The position numbers and the translations under genes were made by a program. The notes beneath the pieces were generated by a model that had not been told where the DNA came from, ran no database searches, and worked only from the letters and a program-made list of their open reading frames with translations. A DNA stretch of 64,000 nt from Nocardioides luteus (GTDB lineage: Bacteria > Actinomycetota > Actinomycetes > Propionibacteriales > Nocardioidaceae): NCBI RefSeq assembly GCF_015752315.1, contig NZ_JADOVJ010000001.1:558001-622000 (forward strand), in the 5' to 3' direction. Below, piece after piece: positions 1 through 9,484 of this stretch; the stretch's first letter is position 1; each line of letters begins with the position of its first letter.

Positions 1-1
1 C

Positions 2-1495
2 CTCCACCTGATCAACGGTCTCTACGACGCCAACCGCTCACGCGTGCCCGTGCTCGCGATCGCCGCCCACATCCCCACCGCCGAGATCGGCACCGGCTAC
101 TTCCAGGAGACCCACCCGCAGGAGCTCTACCGGGAGTCCTCGGTCTACTCCGAGTATGTCGCGCACCCGAGCCAGATGCCGCACGTCCTCGAGGTCGCCA
201 TGCGTACGGCCATCGAGAAGCAGGGCGTCGCGGTGGTCGCGATCCCGGGCGATGTCGCCCTGGCGAAGTCGCCCGTCGAGCGCGCCTCGGTCATCCGCCC
301 GACGACCTCGCACGTGCTTCCCGCGGAGTCCGAGATCAGCCGGGCGGCCGACCTGCTCAACGCCGGGCGGCGAGTCACCATCCTCGCCGGCGCCGGCACC
401 GCCGGCGCGCACGACGAGGTGGTGGCCCTGGCCGACAGGCTGGGCGCCCCGATCGTGCACGCGCTGCGCGGCAAGGAGTTCATCGAGTACGACAACCCGT
501 TCGACGTCGGGATGACCGGGCTGCTCGGCTTCGCCTCGGGCTACCGGGCCATGGAGCGCGCCGACACCCTGCTCATGCTGGGCACCGACTTCCCCTACCG
601 GCAGTTCTATCCCAAGCACGCCACCACCATCCAGGTCGACGTACGCGGCGAGCAGCTCGGGCGCCGCCACCCGGTCGACCTCGGTCTGGTGGGAACGGTG
701 AAGGACACCGCCGAGGCCCTCCTCCCGCTGCTCACGCGCAAGAGCGACCGCCACCACCTAGAGGAGTCGACCGAGCACTACCGCGAGACGCGGACCAAGC
801 TCGACGAGCTCGCGACGCCTTCCAAGCGCAACGCCCCGATCCATCCGCAGTACCTGGCCCGCCTGATCAACGAGGCCGCCGACGACGATGCCATCTTCAT
901 CCCCGACGTCGGCTCGCCCGTGGTGTGGGCGGCCCGCTACCTCTCGATGAACGGTCGCCGCCGGCTGATCGGGTCGTTCACCCACGGCTCGATGGCCAAC
1001 GCGCTCCCGCACGCGATCGGTGCGCAGGCGGCCCACCCGGATCGCCAGGTCGTCGCCCTCGCGGGCGACGGCGGGCTCACCATGCTGATGGGTGAGCTGA
1101 TCACCCTCACCCAGAACAAGCTGCCGGTGAAGCTGGTGGTGTTCAACAACTCCTCGCTCAACTTCGTGGAGCTGGAGATGAAGGCGGCCGGGTTCGTGAA
1201 CTACGGCACCGACCTGGTCAACCCCGATTTCGCGCAGGTCGCCCAGGCCATGGGCATCTATGCCCGCCGCGTCGAGCGCTCGGAGGACCTCCCCGAGGCG
1301 ATCGCGGACATCTTGGCCCACGACGGTCCGGCGCTCCTCGACGTCGTCACCGAGCGGCAGGAGCTGTCGATGCCGCCGACCGTCACCGCGGAGCAGGTCA
1401 AGGGCTTCACCCTGTACGCCCTGCGGACCGTCCTGTCCGGACGCGGCGACGAGCTGATCGACCTCGCCAGGGCGAACGCGCGTCAGCTGTTCTGA
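2..1495 (+). CDS. poxB: Pyruvate dehydrogenase (quinone), PoxB-type, 5'-truncated by window edge
   Basis: The reading frame is open from the first bases of the window, so the N-terminus lies outside. About 497 residues are visible. The ThDP-dependent enzyme family is clear: an N-terminal PYR-domain segment (GYFQETHPQEL, as in PoxB), a central domain, and the C-terminal ThDP motif beginning GDGG and ending near NNSSLNF (from about nt 1069). The C-terminal tail (LSMPPT, then GRGDELIDLA) closely matches the end of E. coli PoxB, which oxidises pyruvate to acetate and CO2 with electrons passed to quinone. It converges with and overlaps the last 13 bp of the GntR gene. A link to the neighbouring catabolic operon is inference; other ThDP oxidases remain possible. 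Confidence 0.85.
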   Translation, partial: LHLINGLYDANRSRVPVLAIAAHIPTAEIGTGYFQETHPQELYRESSVYSEYVAHPSQMPHVLEVAMRTAIEKQGVAVVAIPGDVALAKSPVERASVIRPTTSHVLPAESEISRAADLLNAGRRVTILAGAGTAGAHDEVVALADRLGAPIVHALRGKEFIEYDNPFDVGMTGLLGFASGYRAMERADTLLMLGTDFPYRQFYPKHATTIQVDVRGEQLGRRHPVDLGLVGTVKDTAEALLPLLTRKSDRHHLEESTEHYRETRTKLDELATPSKRNAPIHPQYLARLINEAADDDAIFIPDVGSPVVWAARYLSMNGRRRLIGSFTHGSMANALPHAIGAQAAHPDRQVVALAGDGGLTMLMGELITLTQNKLPVKLVVFNNSSLNFVELEMKAAGFVNYGTDLVNPDFAQVAQAMGIYARRVERSEDLPEAIADILAHDGPALLDVVTERQELSMPPTVTAEQVKGFTLYALRTVLSGRGDELIDLARANARQLF

Positions 1496-2166
1496 GCGAC
1501 GTCCCGCTCGGCGAGGGCCCGCTCGAGGATGTCGGCCGTGTGCCGGTAGTGCTGCGCGAGCGCGCGCACGGCCCGGTCCGCATCCCGGGCGAGGGTCGCC
1601 TCCAGGATCTCGCGGTGCTCCCCGGCGACGTCTCGGTCGGGCTCGTGGACCTGTGACCAGCGCCGGTAGAACTCGCCGGCGTCGCGCAGCGTCGTGGCCA
1701 TGCCCAGCAGCCAGGGATTGCCGGCGCCGTCGAGCAGAGCGCCGTGGAAGCCGCTGTGGGCCACCTCCCACTCGTCGGAGACGCGCGGGGGAGCGTCGGC
1801 GGTGAGCATCGGCGTACGTTCCATCCGGTGGTGGGCCGCCACCACCTCGGACTCCCAGTTCATGTCACCGCGCTCGATGGCATAGCGGAGCGCGAGCGAC
1901 TCGATGTCGATGCGAGCACTGGTCAGGTGGCGCAGGTCCTCGACGCTCACCTGCCGCACCCGGAAGCCGATCCGGGGCTCGGACTCCACCAGTCCCTGCT
2001 CGGTGAGCCGGGAGAGGGTCTCGCGGATGACGCTCACGCTGGCGCCGTACGTCTCGCACAGCGGCGTCGACTTCAGCCGCTCCCCAGGCGCATAGACGCC
2101 GCCGAGCAGGTCGGCGCGAACGCGGGCGTAGACCTCCTCGGTGCTGGCCCGTGGTCGAGTCGTCAT
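1483..2166 (-). CDS. GntR family regulator with FCD ligand domain
   Basis: The 227-residue protein has an N-terminal winged helix-turn-helix (about residues 8-72, with the GntR features GGVYAPGERL and VIRETLSRL) and an all-helical FCD effector domain. Candidate metal or ligand histidines lie in AHSGFH, EHREILE and HYRHT. FCD regulators of this type usually repress catabolic operons and respond to carboxylic acids. The gene is divergent from the aromatic-type operon starting at 2281, and the 114-bp gap between them holds several repeats, so local control of that operon is likely but inferred. Its 3' end overlaps the PoxB-type gene on the other strand. Confidence 0.85.
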   Translation of the reverse strand: MTTRPRASTEEVYARVRADLLGGVYAPGERLKSTPLCETYGASVSVIRETLSRLTEQGLVESEPRIGFRVRQVSVEDLRHLTSARIDIESLALRYAIERGDMNWESEVVAAHHRMERTPMLTADAPPRVSDEWEVAHSGFHGALLDGAGNPWLLGMATTLRDAGEFYRRWSQVHEPDRDVAGEHREILEATLARDADRAVRALAQHYRHTADILERALAERDVAQNS

Positions 2167-2186
2167 GCGAGCACCCTAGCACAATG

Positions 2187-2231
2187 CGAATATCCAGAGA
2201 TTTTCGAATATCTCTTGTTTCCTCGAACATC
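2187..2231. promoter_or_regulatory. Candidate GntR operator: three direct repeats plus near-palindrome
   Basis: CGAATATC occurs at 2187-2194 and 2205-2212, and a one-mismatch copy CGAACATC at 2224-2231, spaced 18 and 19 bp apart. The middle copy sits in a 16-bp near-palindrome, AGATTTTC/GAATATCT (2198-2213). A separate perfect dyad GACTGT-gatg-ACAGTC follows at 2240-2255. The stretch is AT-rich compared with its surroundings and lies between the divergent GntR gene and the operon. Regulator assignment is inference from position. Confidence 0.5.
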
Positions 2232-2280
2232 TGTGGTCAGACTGTGATGACAGTCACCTGTGGCCGAAAGGGGTTTGGAC

Positions 2281-2742
2281 ATGGCCGAGGCAATGACGGA
2301 CGAGGCACGCAGAGCCCTCGCCCTGGAGTACCTGAAGCGGCTCGACCGCGGCGAGGACTTCTTCGAGCTCTTCGATGAGCACATCCAGCTGTACTTCCCG
2401 AAGATCGGGATCGTCGACGGGATCGACGCGGTCCGGGAGGCGTTCGCCAAGGTCGGATCGCTGCTCGGTGGGATCAAGCACGACTACGCGTACTTCAACT
2501 ACGTGGTCGTCGGCGACACCGTCGTCGTCGAGGGCACCTCGGCGGGGACCACCGCCGACGGCACCGCGTTCCGTGCGGGCGTGACGCATGCGGGTCGCTG
2601 GTGCGACGTGATGGAGATCCGCGACGGCCGGATCCACCGGCTGTTCGTCTACCTCGATCCGGACTACGCCGGCGCCGATACGGAGCGCTATCCCTGGCTG
2701 GTCGAAGCGGAGCCCGAGACGATGGGATCGGTGGCGTCATGA
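2281..2742 (+). CDS. SnoaL/NTF2-like protein
   Basis: A 153-residue protein of the nuclear transport factor 2-like fold (SnoaL-type), with hallmark features FELFDEHIQLYFPK near residue 30 and VIEIRDG-like strand text late in the chain (VMEIRDGRIHRLFVYLD). Such proteins act as small isomerases, hydrolases or accessory subunits; the substrate cannot be read from sequence. I chose ATG 2281 over the in-frame GTG at 2260 because AAAGGGG lies 6 nt upstream of it. It is the first gene of a four-gene operon, and its stop overlaps the next start (ATGA). Confidence 0.75.
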   Translation: MAEAMTDEARRALALEYLKRLDRGEDFFELFDEHIQLYFPKIGIVDGIDAVREAFAKVGSLLGGIKHDYAYFNYVVVGDTVVVEGTSAGTTADGTAFRAGVTHAGRWCDVMEIRDGRIHRLFVYLDPDYAGADTERYPWLVEAEPETMGSVAS

Positions 2743-4487
2743 CGTACGACATCACCACCGACGTCCTGGTCGTCGGTGCCGGACCTGCGGGCCTGAGCAT
2801 GGCGGCCCTGCTGGCGGCGTACGGCGTCGATGCGGTCACCGTGACGAAGTACGCCGGCACCGCGCACTCGCCGCGCGCCCACATCACCAACCAGCGCACC
2901 ATGGAGGTCTTCCGCGACCTCGGCCTGGAGGAGGCGGTCCGCGAGGTCGCCACCCCCAACTCGCTGATGGGCAACAACGTCTGGGCGACCAGCTTCGCCG
3001 ACCCGGAGATCGCCCGCCTGCTCACCTGGGGCAGCGGGCCCGAGCGCCGCACCGACTACGACCTGGCCAGTCCCAGTGCGATGTGCAACGTTCCCCAGCA
3101 CATCCTCGAGCCGGTGCTGCGGACCGGTGCCGAGCGGCTCGGCGCCGACCTGCGCTTCTCGACCGAGCTGGTCGAGGTGAGCCAGGACGAGGAGGGCGTG
3201 ACCGCCGTGGTCCGCCACCGCGAGAGCGGCCGGACGGAGACCATCCGGGCGAAGTACGTGGTCGGTGCCGACGGCGGGCGCTCGACCGTCGCCGAGCAGC
3301 TCGGTTTCGTGATGGAGGGCGAGGCCGGGCTGGGTGCGGCCGCCAACGTGTGGCTCGAGGCCGACCTCACCGACTACACCGCCTACCGTCCCGGCACCCT
3401 CTACTGGATGTGCCAGCCCGGCAACGACTACTGGGTCGGCTCGGGCACCTGGATCTGCGTGAAGCCGTGGACGGAGTGGGTCCTGCTCTTCATGTACGAC
3501 CCCGCCGAGGGCGAGCCCGACCTCTCCGAGGAAGCCGTCGTCGCCCGCGCCCGGACCACGATCGGCGACCCCGACGTCGACATCAGGATCAAGGCGACCA
3601 GCCTGTGGCAGATCAACCACCTGGTCGCCGAGCGCTACCGGATCGGTCGCGCCTTCCTCGCCGGCGACGCCGCGCACCGTCACCCGCCCGCCAACGGGCT
3701 GGGCACCAACACCTCGGTGCAGGACGCGTACAACCTGGCCTGGAAGCTGGCCATGGTGCTCCGCGGCGACGCCGGCGAGGAGCTGCTCACCAGCTATCAC
3801 GACGAGCGGCAGCCGGTGGGCCGGCAGGTCGTCGACCGCGCGCTCAAGAGCGTGCAGGACATGCTGCCGATCTCGCAGGCGCTCGGCTTCGAGCCGGGCC
3901 AGAGCGCCGAGGAGGGCCAGCGGGCGCTGGACGGACTGCGCGCCCCCGGCCCGGTGGGGGAGCAGCGGCGCCGGCAGCTCGCCGATGCCGTACGCCTGCA
4001 GAACTATCAGTTCAACGCCCACGGCGTGGAGCTCGACCAGCGGTACGCCTCCGGTGCCGTCCTCGATGACGGCACGCCGTGGCCGGCCCCTGATCGCGAC
4101 CCCGAGCTCTACCACCACCCGACCACCCACCCGGGGGCTCGGCTGCCGCACGCCTGGGTCGAGAAGGACCGCGTCCTGCTCTCGACCCTCGACCTCGCCG
4201 GCCACGGCGAGTTCACGCTGCTCACCGGGGTCGGTGGCGAGCCCTGGGCCGACGCCGCCGGCAAGGTCGCTGCCGACCTCGGCCTCCGGATCAGCGTCAA
4301 GCCCATCGGCACCGGCTGCGAGTACGCCGACCCCACCGGGGACTGGGCGGCTCGGCGCGAGGTCGGCGACGCCGGCGCCATCCTGGTCCGCCCCGACCAG
4401 CACATCGCCTGGCGGGCCCACGACCTCACCGACGACCCCGCCGCCGATCTCGAACGCGCCCTCCGCACCGTCCTCGACCGCCACTGA
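2739..4487 (+). CDS. FAD-dependent aromatic monooxygenase (phenol hydroxylase/TfdB-like)
   Basis: The 582-residue flavoprotein belongs to the class A aromatic hydroxylases. The FAD Rossmann motif VVGAGPAGLS is at residues 11-20, the DG motif appears as GADGGRS, and the GD motif as FLAGDAAHRHPP near residue 306. A C-terminal thioredoxin-like domain follows from roughly residue 450, typical of the TfdB/phenol hydroxylase branch. These enzymes add oxygen to an aromatic ring using NAD(P)H. The start ATG overlaps the stop of the SnoaL-like gene; no ribosome-binding site argues for the longer upstream extension. With the downstream dioxygenase and hydrolase it would supply a dihydroxylated ring for cleavage. 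The exact substrate is unknown. Confidence 0.85.
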   Translation: MTYDITTDVLVVGAGPAGLSMAALLAAYGVDAVTVTKYAGTAHSPRAHITNQRTMEVFRDLGLEEAVREVATPNSLMGNNVWATSFADPEIARLLTWGSGPERRTDYDLASPSAMCNVPQHILEPVLRTGAERLGADLRFSTELVEVSQDEEGVTAVVRHRESGRTETIRAKYVVGADGGRSTVAEQLGFVMEGEAGLGAAANVWLEADLTDYTAYRPGTLYWMCQPGNDYWVGSGTWICVKPWTEWVLLFMYDPAEGEPDLSEEAVVARARTTIGDPDVDIRIKATSLWQINHLVAERYRIGRAFLAGDAAHRHPPANGLGTNTSVQDAYNLAWKLAMVLRGDAGEELLTSYHDERQPVGRQVVDRALKSVQDMLPISQALGFEPGQSAEEGQRALDGLRAPGPVGEQRRRQLADAVRLQNYQFNAHGVELDQRYASGAVLDDGTPWPAPDRDPELYHHPTTHPGARLPHAWVEKDRVLLSTLDLAGHGEFTLLTGVGGEPWADAAGKVAADLGLRISVKPIGTGCEYADPTGDWAARREVGDAGAILVRPDQHIAWRAHDLTDDPAADLERALRTVLDRH

Positions 4488-4509
4488 CCCTCTCCACGAA
4501 GGAATCATC

Positions 4510-5406
4510 ATGAAGCTCGCCAACCTGGACGGCCGCGCCGTCCTGATCACCACCGCCGGTCCCGACGATGCCGAGCCGCGAGCCGTCGACGTCCACAAGG
4601 CCAGCGACGGCCGGTTCGGCCCGGACCCGGCCGGCCTCTACGCCGACTGGTCGGCCTTCTTCGACTGGGCCCTGAGCGCTCAGACGGACGACGCGGACGA
4701 CGCCATCGGGTTCGATGTCGCCGAGCTCGGTGCGCCGTCACCGGCGCCGCGCCAGATCTTCGCGGTCGGCCTCAACTACACCGCGCACGCCGCCGAGTCC
4801 GGCTTCGAGGCCCCCACCGGGCTTCCGCCGGTCTTCCCGAAGTTCGTCAGCAGCCTGACCGGGCCGGTCACCGAGGTGGTGCTTCCCGAGGGCGGCAACA
4901 CCGACTGGGAGGTCGAGCTGGTGGCGGTCATCGGGCGCACCGCCACCAACGTGTCCGAGGCCGACGCCTGGGACCACGTCGCCGGCGTCACCGTCGGCCA
5001 GGACATCTCCGAGCGGGTCACCCAGCTCCGCGGTCCGGCGCCGCAGTTCGGCCTCGGCAAGTCCTTCCCCGGCTTCTCGCCGACCGGGCCATGGCTCGTC
5101 ACCGCCGACGAGCTGCCCGACCGGGACGACCTCGAGCTGCGCTGCGACCTGGACGGCGAGAACGTCCAGATCGGCCGCACCGGCAACCTGATCGTGTCGG
5201 TCCCACGGCTGATCGCGGAGCTGTCGAAGGTCGTCACGCTCTACCCCGGCGACCTGATCTTCACCGGCACGCCCGACGGCGTCGGCCTCGGGCGTGACCC
5301 GCAGCGCTTCATCGAGGCGGGGCAGACCCTGGTGAGTACGATCGAAGGCATCGGCGAGCTGCGTCAGACCTTCGTGGCGGCGCCGAACGGGGGTGAACCG
5401 CGATGA
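4510..5406 (+). CDS. Fumarylacetoacetate hydrolase family protein
   Basis: The 298-residue protein carries the FAH fold from about residue 75: VGLNYTAHAAE, then metal-site text WEVELVAVIG, the QDIS segment, and the C-terminal FTGTPDGVGLG loop. The two glutamates of WEVELV and the aspartate of QDIS fit the usual divalent-metal ligands. Family members cleave or decarboxylate ring-fission products such as acylpyruvates or 2-hydroxymuconate derivatives. It follows the hydroxylase by 22 bp with an AAGGAA-like ribosome site and overlaps the dioxygenase start by ATGA, so the three are probably co-translated steps of one pathway. Confidence 0.85.
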   Translation: MKLANLDGRAVLITTAGPDDAEPRAVDVHKASDGRFGPDPAGLYADWSAFFDWALSAQTDDADDAIGFDVAELGAPSPAPRQIFAVGLNYTAHAAESGFEAPTGLPPVFPKFVSSLTGPVTEVVLPEGGNTDWEVELVAVIGRTATNVSEADAWDHVAGVTVGQDISERVTQLRGPAPQFGLGKSFPGFSPTGPWLVTADELPDRDDLELRCDLDGENVQIGRTGNLIVSVPRLIAELSKVVTLYPGDLIFTGTPDGVGLGRDPQRFIEAGQTLVSTIEGIGELRQTFVAAPNGGEPR

Positions 5407-6323
5407 GTCTGCACCGCCTCAGCCATGTCACCATAGGCGTCCCCGACGTCGCCGCGACCACGTCCTACTACACCGACTTCGGGCTCCGGGTCAGCGGCGA
5501 GGCGACGCTGGCCACCCGGGACGGCGGCGACCAGCTCCAGCTCGTGCGGGCACCGTTCCGCCGGCTCGTCGAGCTGGGGGTCGCCGCCGACGACCCCGAC
5601 GACCTCGCCCGGATCGCCGCGTCCCTGCAGCGACTCGGCCACCCGGCGTCCCTGGAGGGCGACGCGCTGGTGACCACCGAGCCGGTCAGCGGCTTCGCCG
5701 TCCGGGTACGCGTCCTGCCCCGGTTGCGGCAGGAGCCGCAACCGGCCACTCCCTACAACGGGCCCGGCCGGGTCGAGCGGCGCGGGCGGGCGCCCGGGGT
5801 GCTGCGTACCGAACCGGTGCGGCCGCGGCGCCTGGGCCACGCGGTGGCCGGCACGACCGACCTCGCCACGACGATGCGGTTCTTCGTCGACGGGCTGGGT
5901 TTCAAGGTCTCCGACCACATCGGGGACAAGGGCGCGTTCATGCGCTGCTCGACCGACCATCACAACTTCCTGGCACTGCAGTCGCCGGTCAACTACCTGC
6001 ACCACACCAGCTGGCAGGTCGACGACATCGACGACGTCGGCCGCGGGGCGCACGCCATGCTCGAGGGCGCTCCCGAGCGCCACGTGTGGGGGCTCGGCCG
6101 CCACCACGCCGGCTCGAACTTCTTCTGGTACCTCAAGGACCCGGCCGGCAACTTCTCCGAGTACTTCTCCGACATGGACTGCATCCCCGAGGACGAGATC
6201 TGGGCGCCCGAGGTCCTCGAGGGAGCCAAGGGCCTGTTCAGCTGGGGACCACCGCCCCCGCCGTCGTTCCTCGAGCCCGAGGACCTCGCGGCCTTGATGA
6301 CCGGAGCCCACAGCAAGGGATGA
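5403..6323 (+). CDS. Type I extradiol dioxygenase (VOC family)
   Basis: The 306-residue protein has two tandem vicinal-oxygen-chelate domains. The first begins RLSHVTIGV; the second, from about residue 140, begins RLGHAVAGT. The expected facial triad is present in the second domain: His in GHAV, His in LHHTSW and Glu in FSEYFS. The loop GLGRHHAGSNFFWY is typical of catechol-type meta-cleavage dioxygenases. It would open a catecholic ring made by the preceding hydroxylase, with Fe(II) or Mn(II). It is the last gene of the operon and converges with icmF across 21 bp. Confidence 0.85.
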   Translation: MSLHRLSHVTIGVPDVAATTSYYTDFGLRVSGEATLATRDGGDQLQLVRAPFRRLVELGVAADDPDDLARIAASLQRLGHPASLEGDALVTTEPVSGFAVRVRVLPRLRQEPQPATPYNGPGRVERRGRAPGVLRTEPVRPRRLGHAVAGTTDLATTMRFFVDGLGFKVSDHIGDKGAFMRCSTDHHNFLALQSPVNYLHHTSWQVDDIDDVGRGAHAMLEGAPERHVWGLGRHHAGSNFFWYLKDPAGNFSEYFSDMDCIPEDEIWAPEVLEGAKGLFSWGPPPPPSFLEPEDLAALMTGAHSKG

Positions 6324-6344
6324 CGTACGACGGGGGTGGTTGCC

Positions 6345-9300
6345 TCAGACGTTGCGCCGGTACTGACCCCCGACCTCGAAGAACGCCTCGGTGACCTGAC
6401 CGAGCGAGCAGACCCGGGCGGCGTCCATGAGGGCGGCGAAGATGTTCTCGTCGGAGGTCGCGGCCTGCTTGAGCCGGGCGATGGCGGCTTGGGCCTCGGT
6501 CGCGTGGGCCGCCTGGAAGGCGTGGACGCGGTCGAGCTGGGACTTCTTCTCGGTCTCGGTGGCGCGGGCGAGCTCGACGGGGCCGGCGGGGGTGCCGTTG
6601 GTGTCGCGGACGAAGGTGTTGACCCCGACGATGGGCAGGGTGCCGTCGTGCTTGCGGTGCTCGTAGAGCATGGACTCGTCTTGGATCTTGCCGCGCTGGT
6701 AGCCGGTCTCCATGGCGCCGAGGACGCCGCCGCGTTCGGAGATCCGGTCGAACTCCTTCAGGACGGCTTCTTCGACGAGGTCGGTGAGCTCGTCGATGAT
6801 GAAGGAGCCTTGGAGTGGGTTCTCGTTGAACGCGAGGCCCCATTCGCGGTTGATGATCAGCTGGATCGCCAGTGCGCGGCGGACGGATTCTTCGGAGGGG
6901 GTGGTGACGGCTTCGTCGAAGGCGTTGGTGTGTAGTGACTGGGCGTTGTCGTAGATCGCGATCAACGCTTGCAGGGTGGTGCGGATGTCGTTGAAGTCCA
7001 TCTCCTGGGCGTGCAGGGACCGGCCGCTGGTTTGGATGTGGTACTTCAGCTTCTGGGAGCGCTCGGAGGCGCCGTAGCGTTCCCGCATGGCGATGGCCCA
7101 GATCCGGCGGGCGACGCGGCCGATGACGGAGTATTCGGGGTCCATGCCGTTGGAGAAGAAGAAGGACAGGTTGGGGGCGAAGTCGTCGATCGACATGCCG
7201 CGGGCGAGGTAGGACTCGACGTAGGTGAACCCGTTGGCGAGGGTGAAGGCGAGCTGGGAGATGGGGTTGGCTCCGGCTTCGGCGATGTGGTAGCCGGAGA
7301 TCGAGACGGAGTAGAAGTTGCGGACGCTGTTCTGGATGAACCATTCCTGGATGTCGGCCATGCAGCGCAGGGAGAACTCGGTGGAGAACAGGCAGGTGTT
7401 CTGGCCCTGGTCCTCCTTGAGGATGTCGGCCTGCACCGTGCCACGCACCGTCTGCAGTGCCTTCGCCGGGTCGACGCCGCGCTCGCGGGCCTGATCGATC
7501 ACGGTGTTGAGGAAGAACGCCAGGATCGTCGGCGCCGGCCCGTTGATCGTCATCGACACCGAGGTCGTCGGGGCGAGCAGGTCGAAGCCGTCGTAGAGCG
7601 CCTTCATGTCGTCGAGCGTCGCGACCGAGACGCCCGAGGTGCCGACCTTGCCGTAGATGTCGGGGCGGAGGTCGGGGTCGCGGCCGTAGAGGGTGACCGA
7701 GTCGAACGCGGTGGAGAGCCGGGTGGCGGGCTGGCCCTCGGAGAGCAGCTTGAAGCGACGGTTGGTGCGGAACGGGTCGCCCTCGCCGGCGAACATCCGG
7801 GCGGGGTCCTCGTTGGCGCGCTTGTAGGGGAAGACGCCCGCCGTGAACGGGAAGAACCCGGGCAGGTTCTCGTTGCGAAGGAACCGGGTCAGCTCACCGC
7901 GGTCGGTGTAGCCCGGGGTGGCCACGCGCGGGATGTAGTTGCCGGCCAGCGAGGTCCGGCCGCTGTCATCGGCGGCGTACGTCTCCTTGGTCTTCTGCCA
8001 CGAGTCCAGCTGCGTGCGGAGGTCCTCGGGGAGCTCGGAGGCCGGGAGCTCGAGCTCGGGGTGGTCCGCGGAGATGATCTCGTACGCCTGCTCCTTGCGC
8101 GCCGCGGCGATGAGCTCGACGGTGCGCGCGTGGTAGTCGCGTACGTCGCCGGCGATCTCGGCCAGGTAGCGGACGCGCTTCTCGGGGATGATCGGGTGCA
8201 GGCCCGTCGAGTGGCGGGTCGAGACGCGGGGCAGCGTGCCCTCGCTCAGCGCGAGGCCGGCCTCGCCGAGAAGACCCTTGATGTGCTGGTAGAGCGCGGT
8301 GACGCCGTCGTCGTCGAAGGCTGCGGCGGAGGTGCCGAAGACCGGCATGTCCTCGGGCGAGGAGGTGAAGGCCTCCCGGTTGCGGACGAGCTGGCGGGAG
8401 ACGTCGCGCAGCGCGTCCTCGGCCCCACGCCGCTCGAACTTGTTGATCGCCACGACGTCGGCGAAGTCGAGCATGTCGATCTTCTCGAGCTGCGAGGCGG
8501 CACCGAACTCGGGCGTCATCACGTAGAGCGAGACGTCGACGAAGTCGCTGATCCCGGTGTCGCCCTGGCCGATGCCGGGCGTCTCGACGATGACCAGGTC
8601 GACGGCGGACTTCATCACCGCGAGCACCTCGGCGAAGCGTTCGGGCACCTCGTGACCGCCGCGCGTGGCGAGGGAGCGGTAGAACGTGGTCGAGCCGCCG
8701 TCGTGCATCGCGGCCAGCGAGTTCATCCGGATCCGGTCGCCCAGCAGCGCGCCGCCACCGCGCCGCCGGGTCGGGTCGATGGCGAGGACGCCGATGCGGA
8801 TCTTGTCCTCCTGGTCGTTGCGCAGCCGCCGGACCAGCTCGTCGGTGAGGGAGGACTTGCCGGACCCGCCGGTGCCGGTGATGCCGAGCACGACCGCCTG
8901 GTCGGCCTCCCGCAGTCGGGCGAGGAAGTCCTCGGGCAGCCGGCCCTGCTCGGCACCGGTGATCGCGCGCCCGATGGCGAGGCCGTAGCCGGCGACCACG
9001 CCGTCGGGCGTGATCGGGAAGGTGGGCCACAGGTCGCGGTCGATGTCGCGTACGACCGAGTTGATCATCCCGGGGAGGCCCAGTCGCTGGCCGTCCTCGG
9101 GGGAGAAGATCTTGACGCCGGAGTTGGCCAGCCGCTCGATCTCGTAGGGGACGATGACGCCGCCGCCCCCGCCCACGACCTTGACGTGGCCGGCGCCGCG
9201 TTCCTTGAGCGCGCTGACCAGATACTCGAAGAACTCCACGTGGCCGCCCTGGTAGGAGGAGACCGCGACGCAGTGGGCGTCCTCCTGGACGGCGGCGTCG

Positions 9301-9461
9301 GCGATCTCGGTCACCGAGCGGTTGTGGCCGAGGTGGATCACCTCGCATCCCTGGGCCTGGAAGATTCGGCGCATGATGTTGATCGCCGCGTCGTGGCCGT
9401 CGAAGAGGCTGCTCGCGGTCACGATCCGCACGTGGTTCTGGGGGATGTGGAGGTCGGACAT
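6345..9461 (-). CDS. icmF: Fused isobutyryl-CoA mutase IcmF
   Basis: The 1038-residue fusion has the IcmF order. A B12-binding domain (FDGHDAAINIM near residue 20, SSYQGGH) is followed by a MeaI-type G-protein chaperone (P-loop GTGGSGKSS near residue 200), then a methylmalonyl-CoA-mutase-like TIM barrel from about residue 500 (FPFTAGVFPYKR, RMFAGEG, SVSMTINGPAP). IcmF enzymes interconvert isobutyryl-CoA and n-butyryl-CoA with adenosylcobalamin; some act on pivalyl- or isovaleryl-CoA, so substrate range is not certain. ATG 9461 was chosen over a 32-codon extension because the protein then starts as in homologues and TGGGAG lies just upstream. A perfect palindrome precedes it. Confidence 0.92.
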   Translation of the reverse strand: MSDLHIPQNHVRIVTASSLFDGHDAAINIMRRIFQAQGCEVIHLGHNRSVTEIADAAVQEDAHCVAVSSYQGGHVEFFEYLVSALKERGAGHVKVVGGGGGVIVPYEIERLANSGVKIFSPEDGQRLGLPGMINSVVRDIDRDLWPTFPITPDGVVAGYGLAIGRAITGAEQGRLPEDFLARLREADQAVVLGITGTGGSGKSSLTDELVRRLRNDQEDKIRIGVLAIDPTRRRGGGALLGDRIRMNSLAAMHDGGSTTFYRSLATRGGHEVPERFAEVLAVMKSAVDLVIVETPGIGQGDTGISDFVDVSLYVMTPEFGAASQLEKIDMLDFADVVAINKFERRGAEDALRDVSRQLVRNREAFTSSPEDMPVFGTSAAAFDDDGVTALYQHIKGLLGEAGLALSEGTLPRVSTRHSTGLHPIIPEKRVRYLAEIAGDVRDYHARTVELIAAARKEQAYEIISADHPELELPASELPEDLRTQLDSWQKTKETYAADDSGRTSLAGNYIPRVATPGYTDRGELTRFLRNENLPGFFPFTAGVFPYKRANEDPARMFAGEGDPFRTNRRFKLLSEGQPATRLSTAFDSVTLYGRDPDLRPDIYGKVGTSGVSVATLDDMKALYDGFDLLAPTTSVSMTINGPAPTILAFFLNTVIDQARERGVDPAKALQTVRGTVQADILKEDQGQNTCLFSTEFSLRCMADIQEWFIQNSVRNFYSVSISGYHIAEAGANPISQLAFTLANGFTYVESYLARGMSIDDFAPNLSFFFSNGMDPEYSVIGRVARRIWAIAMRERYGASERSQKLKYHIQTSGRSLHAQEMDFNDIRTTLQALIAIYDNAQSLHTNAFDEAVTTPSEESVRRALAIQLIINREWGLAFNENPLQGSFIIDELTDLVEEAVLKEFDRISERGGVLGAMETGYQRGKIQDESMLYEHRKHDGTLPIVGVNTFVRDTNGTPAGPVELARATETEKKSQLDRVHAFQAAHATEAQAAIARLKQAATSDENIFAALMDAARVCSLGQVTEAFFEVGGQYRRNV

Positions 9462-9484
9462 GGGCGGTGCTCCCAGGGGAATAG

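Noticed and set aside
2688..4598. A 636-residue minus-strand frame opposite the FAD hydroxylase
   Set aside because: Lies antisense to a motif-rich flavoprotein in a coupled operon; it shows no recognisable protein features.
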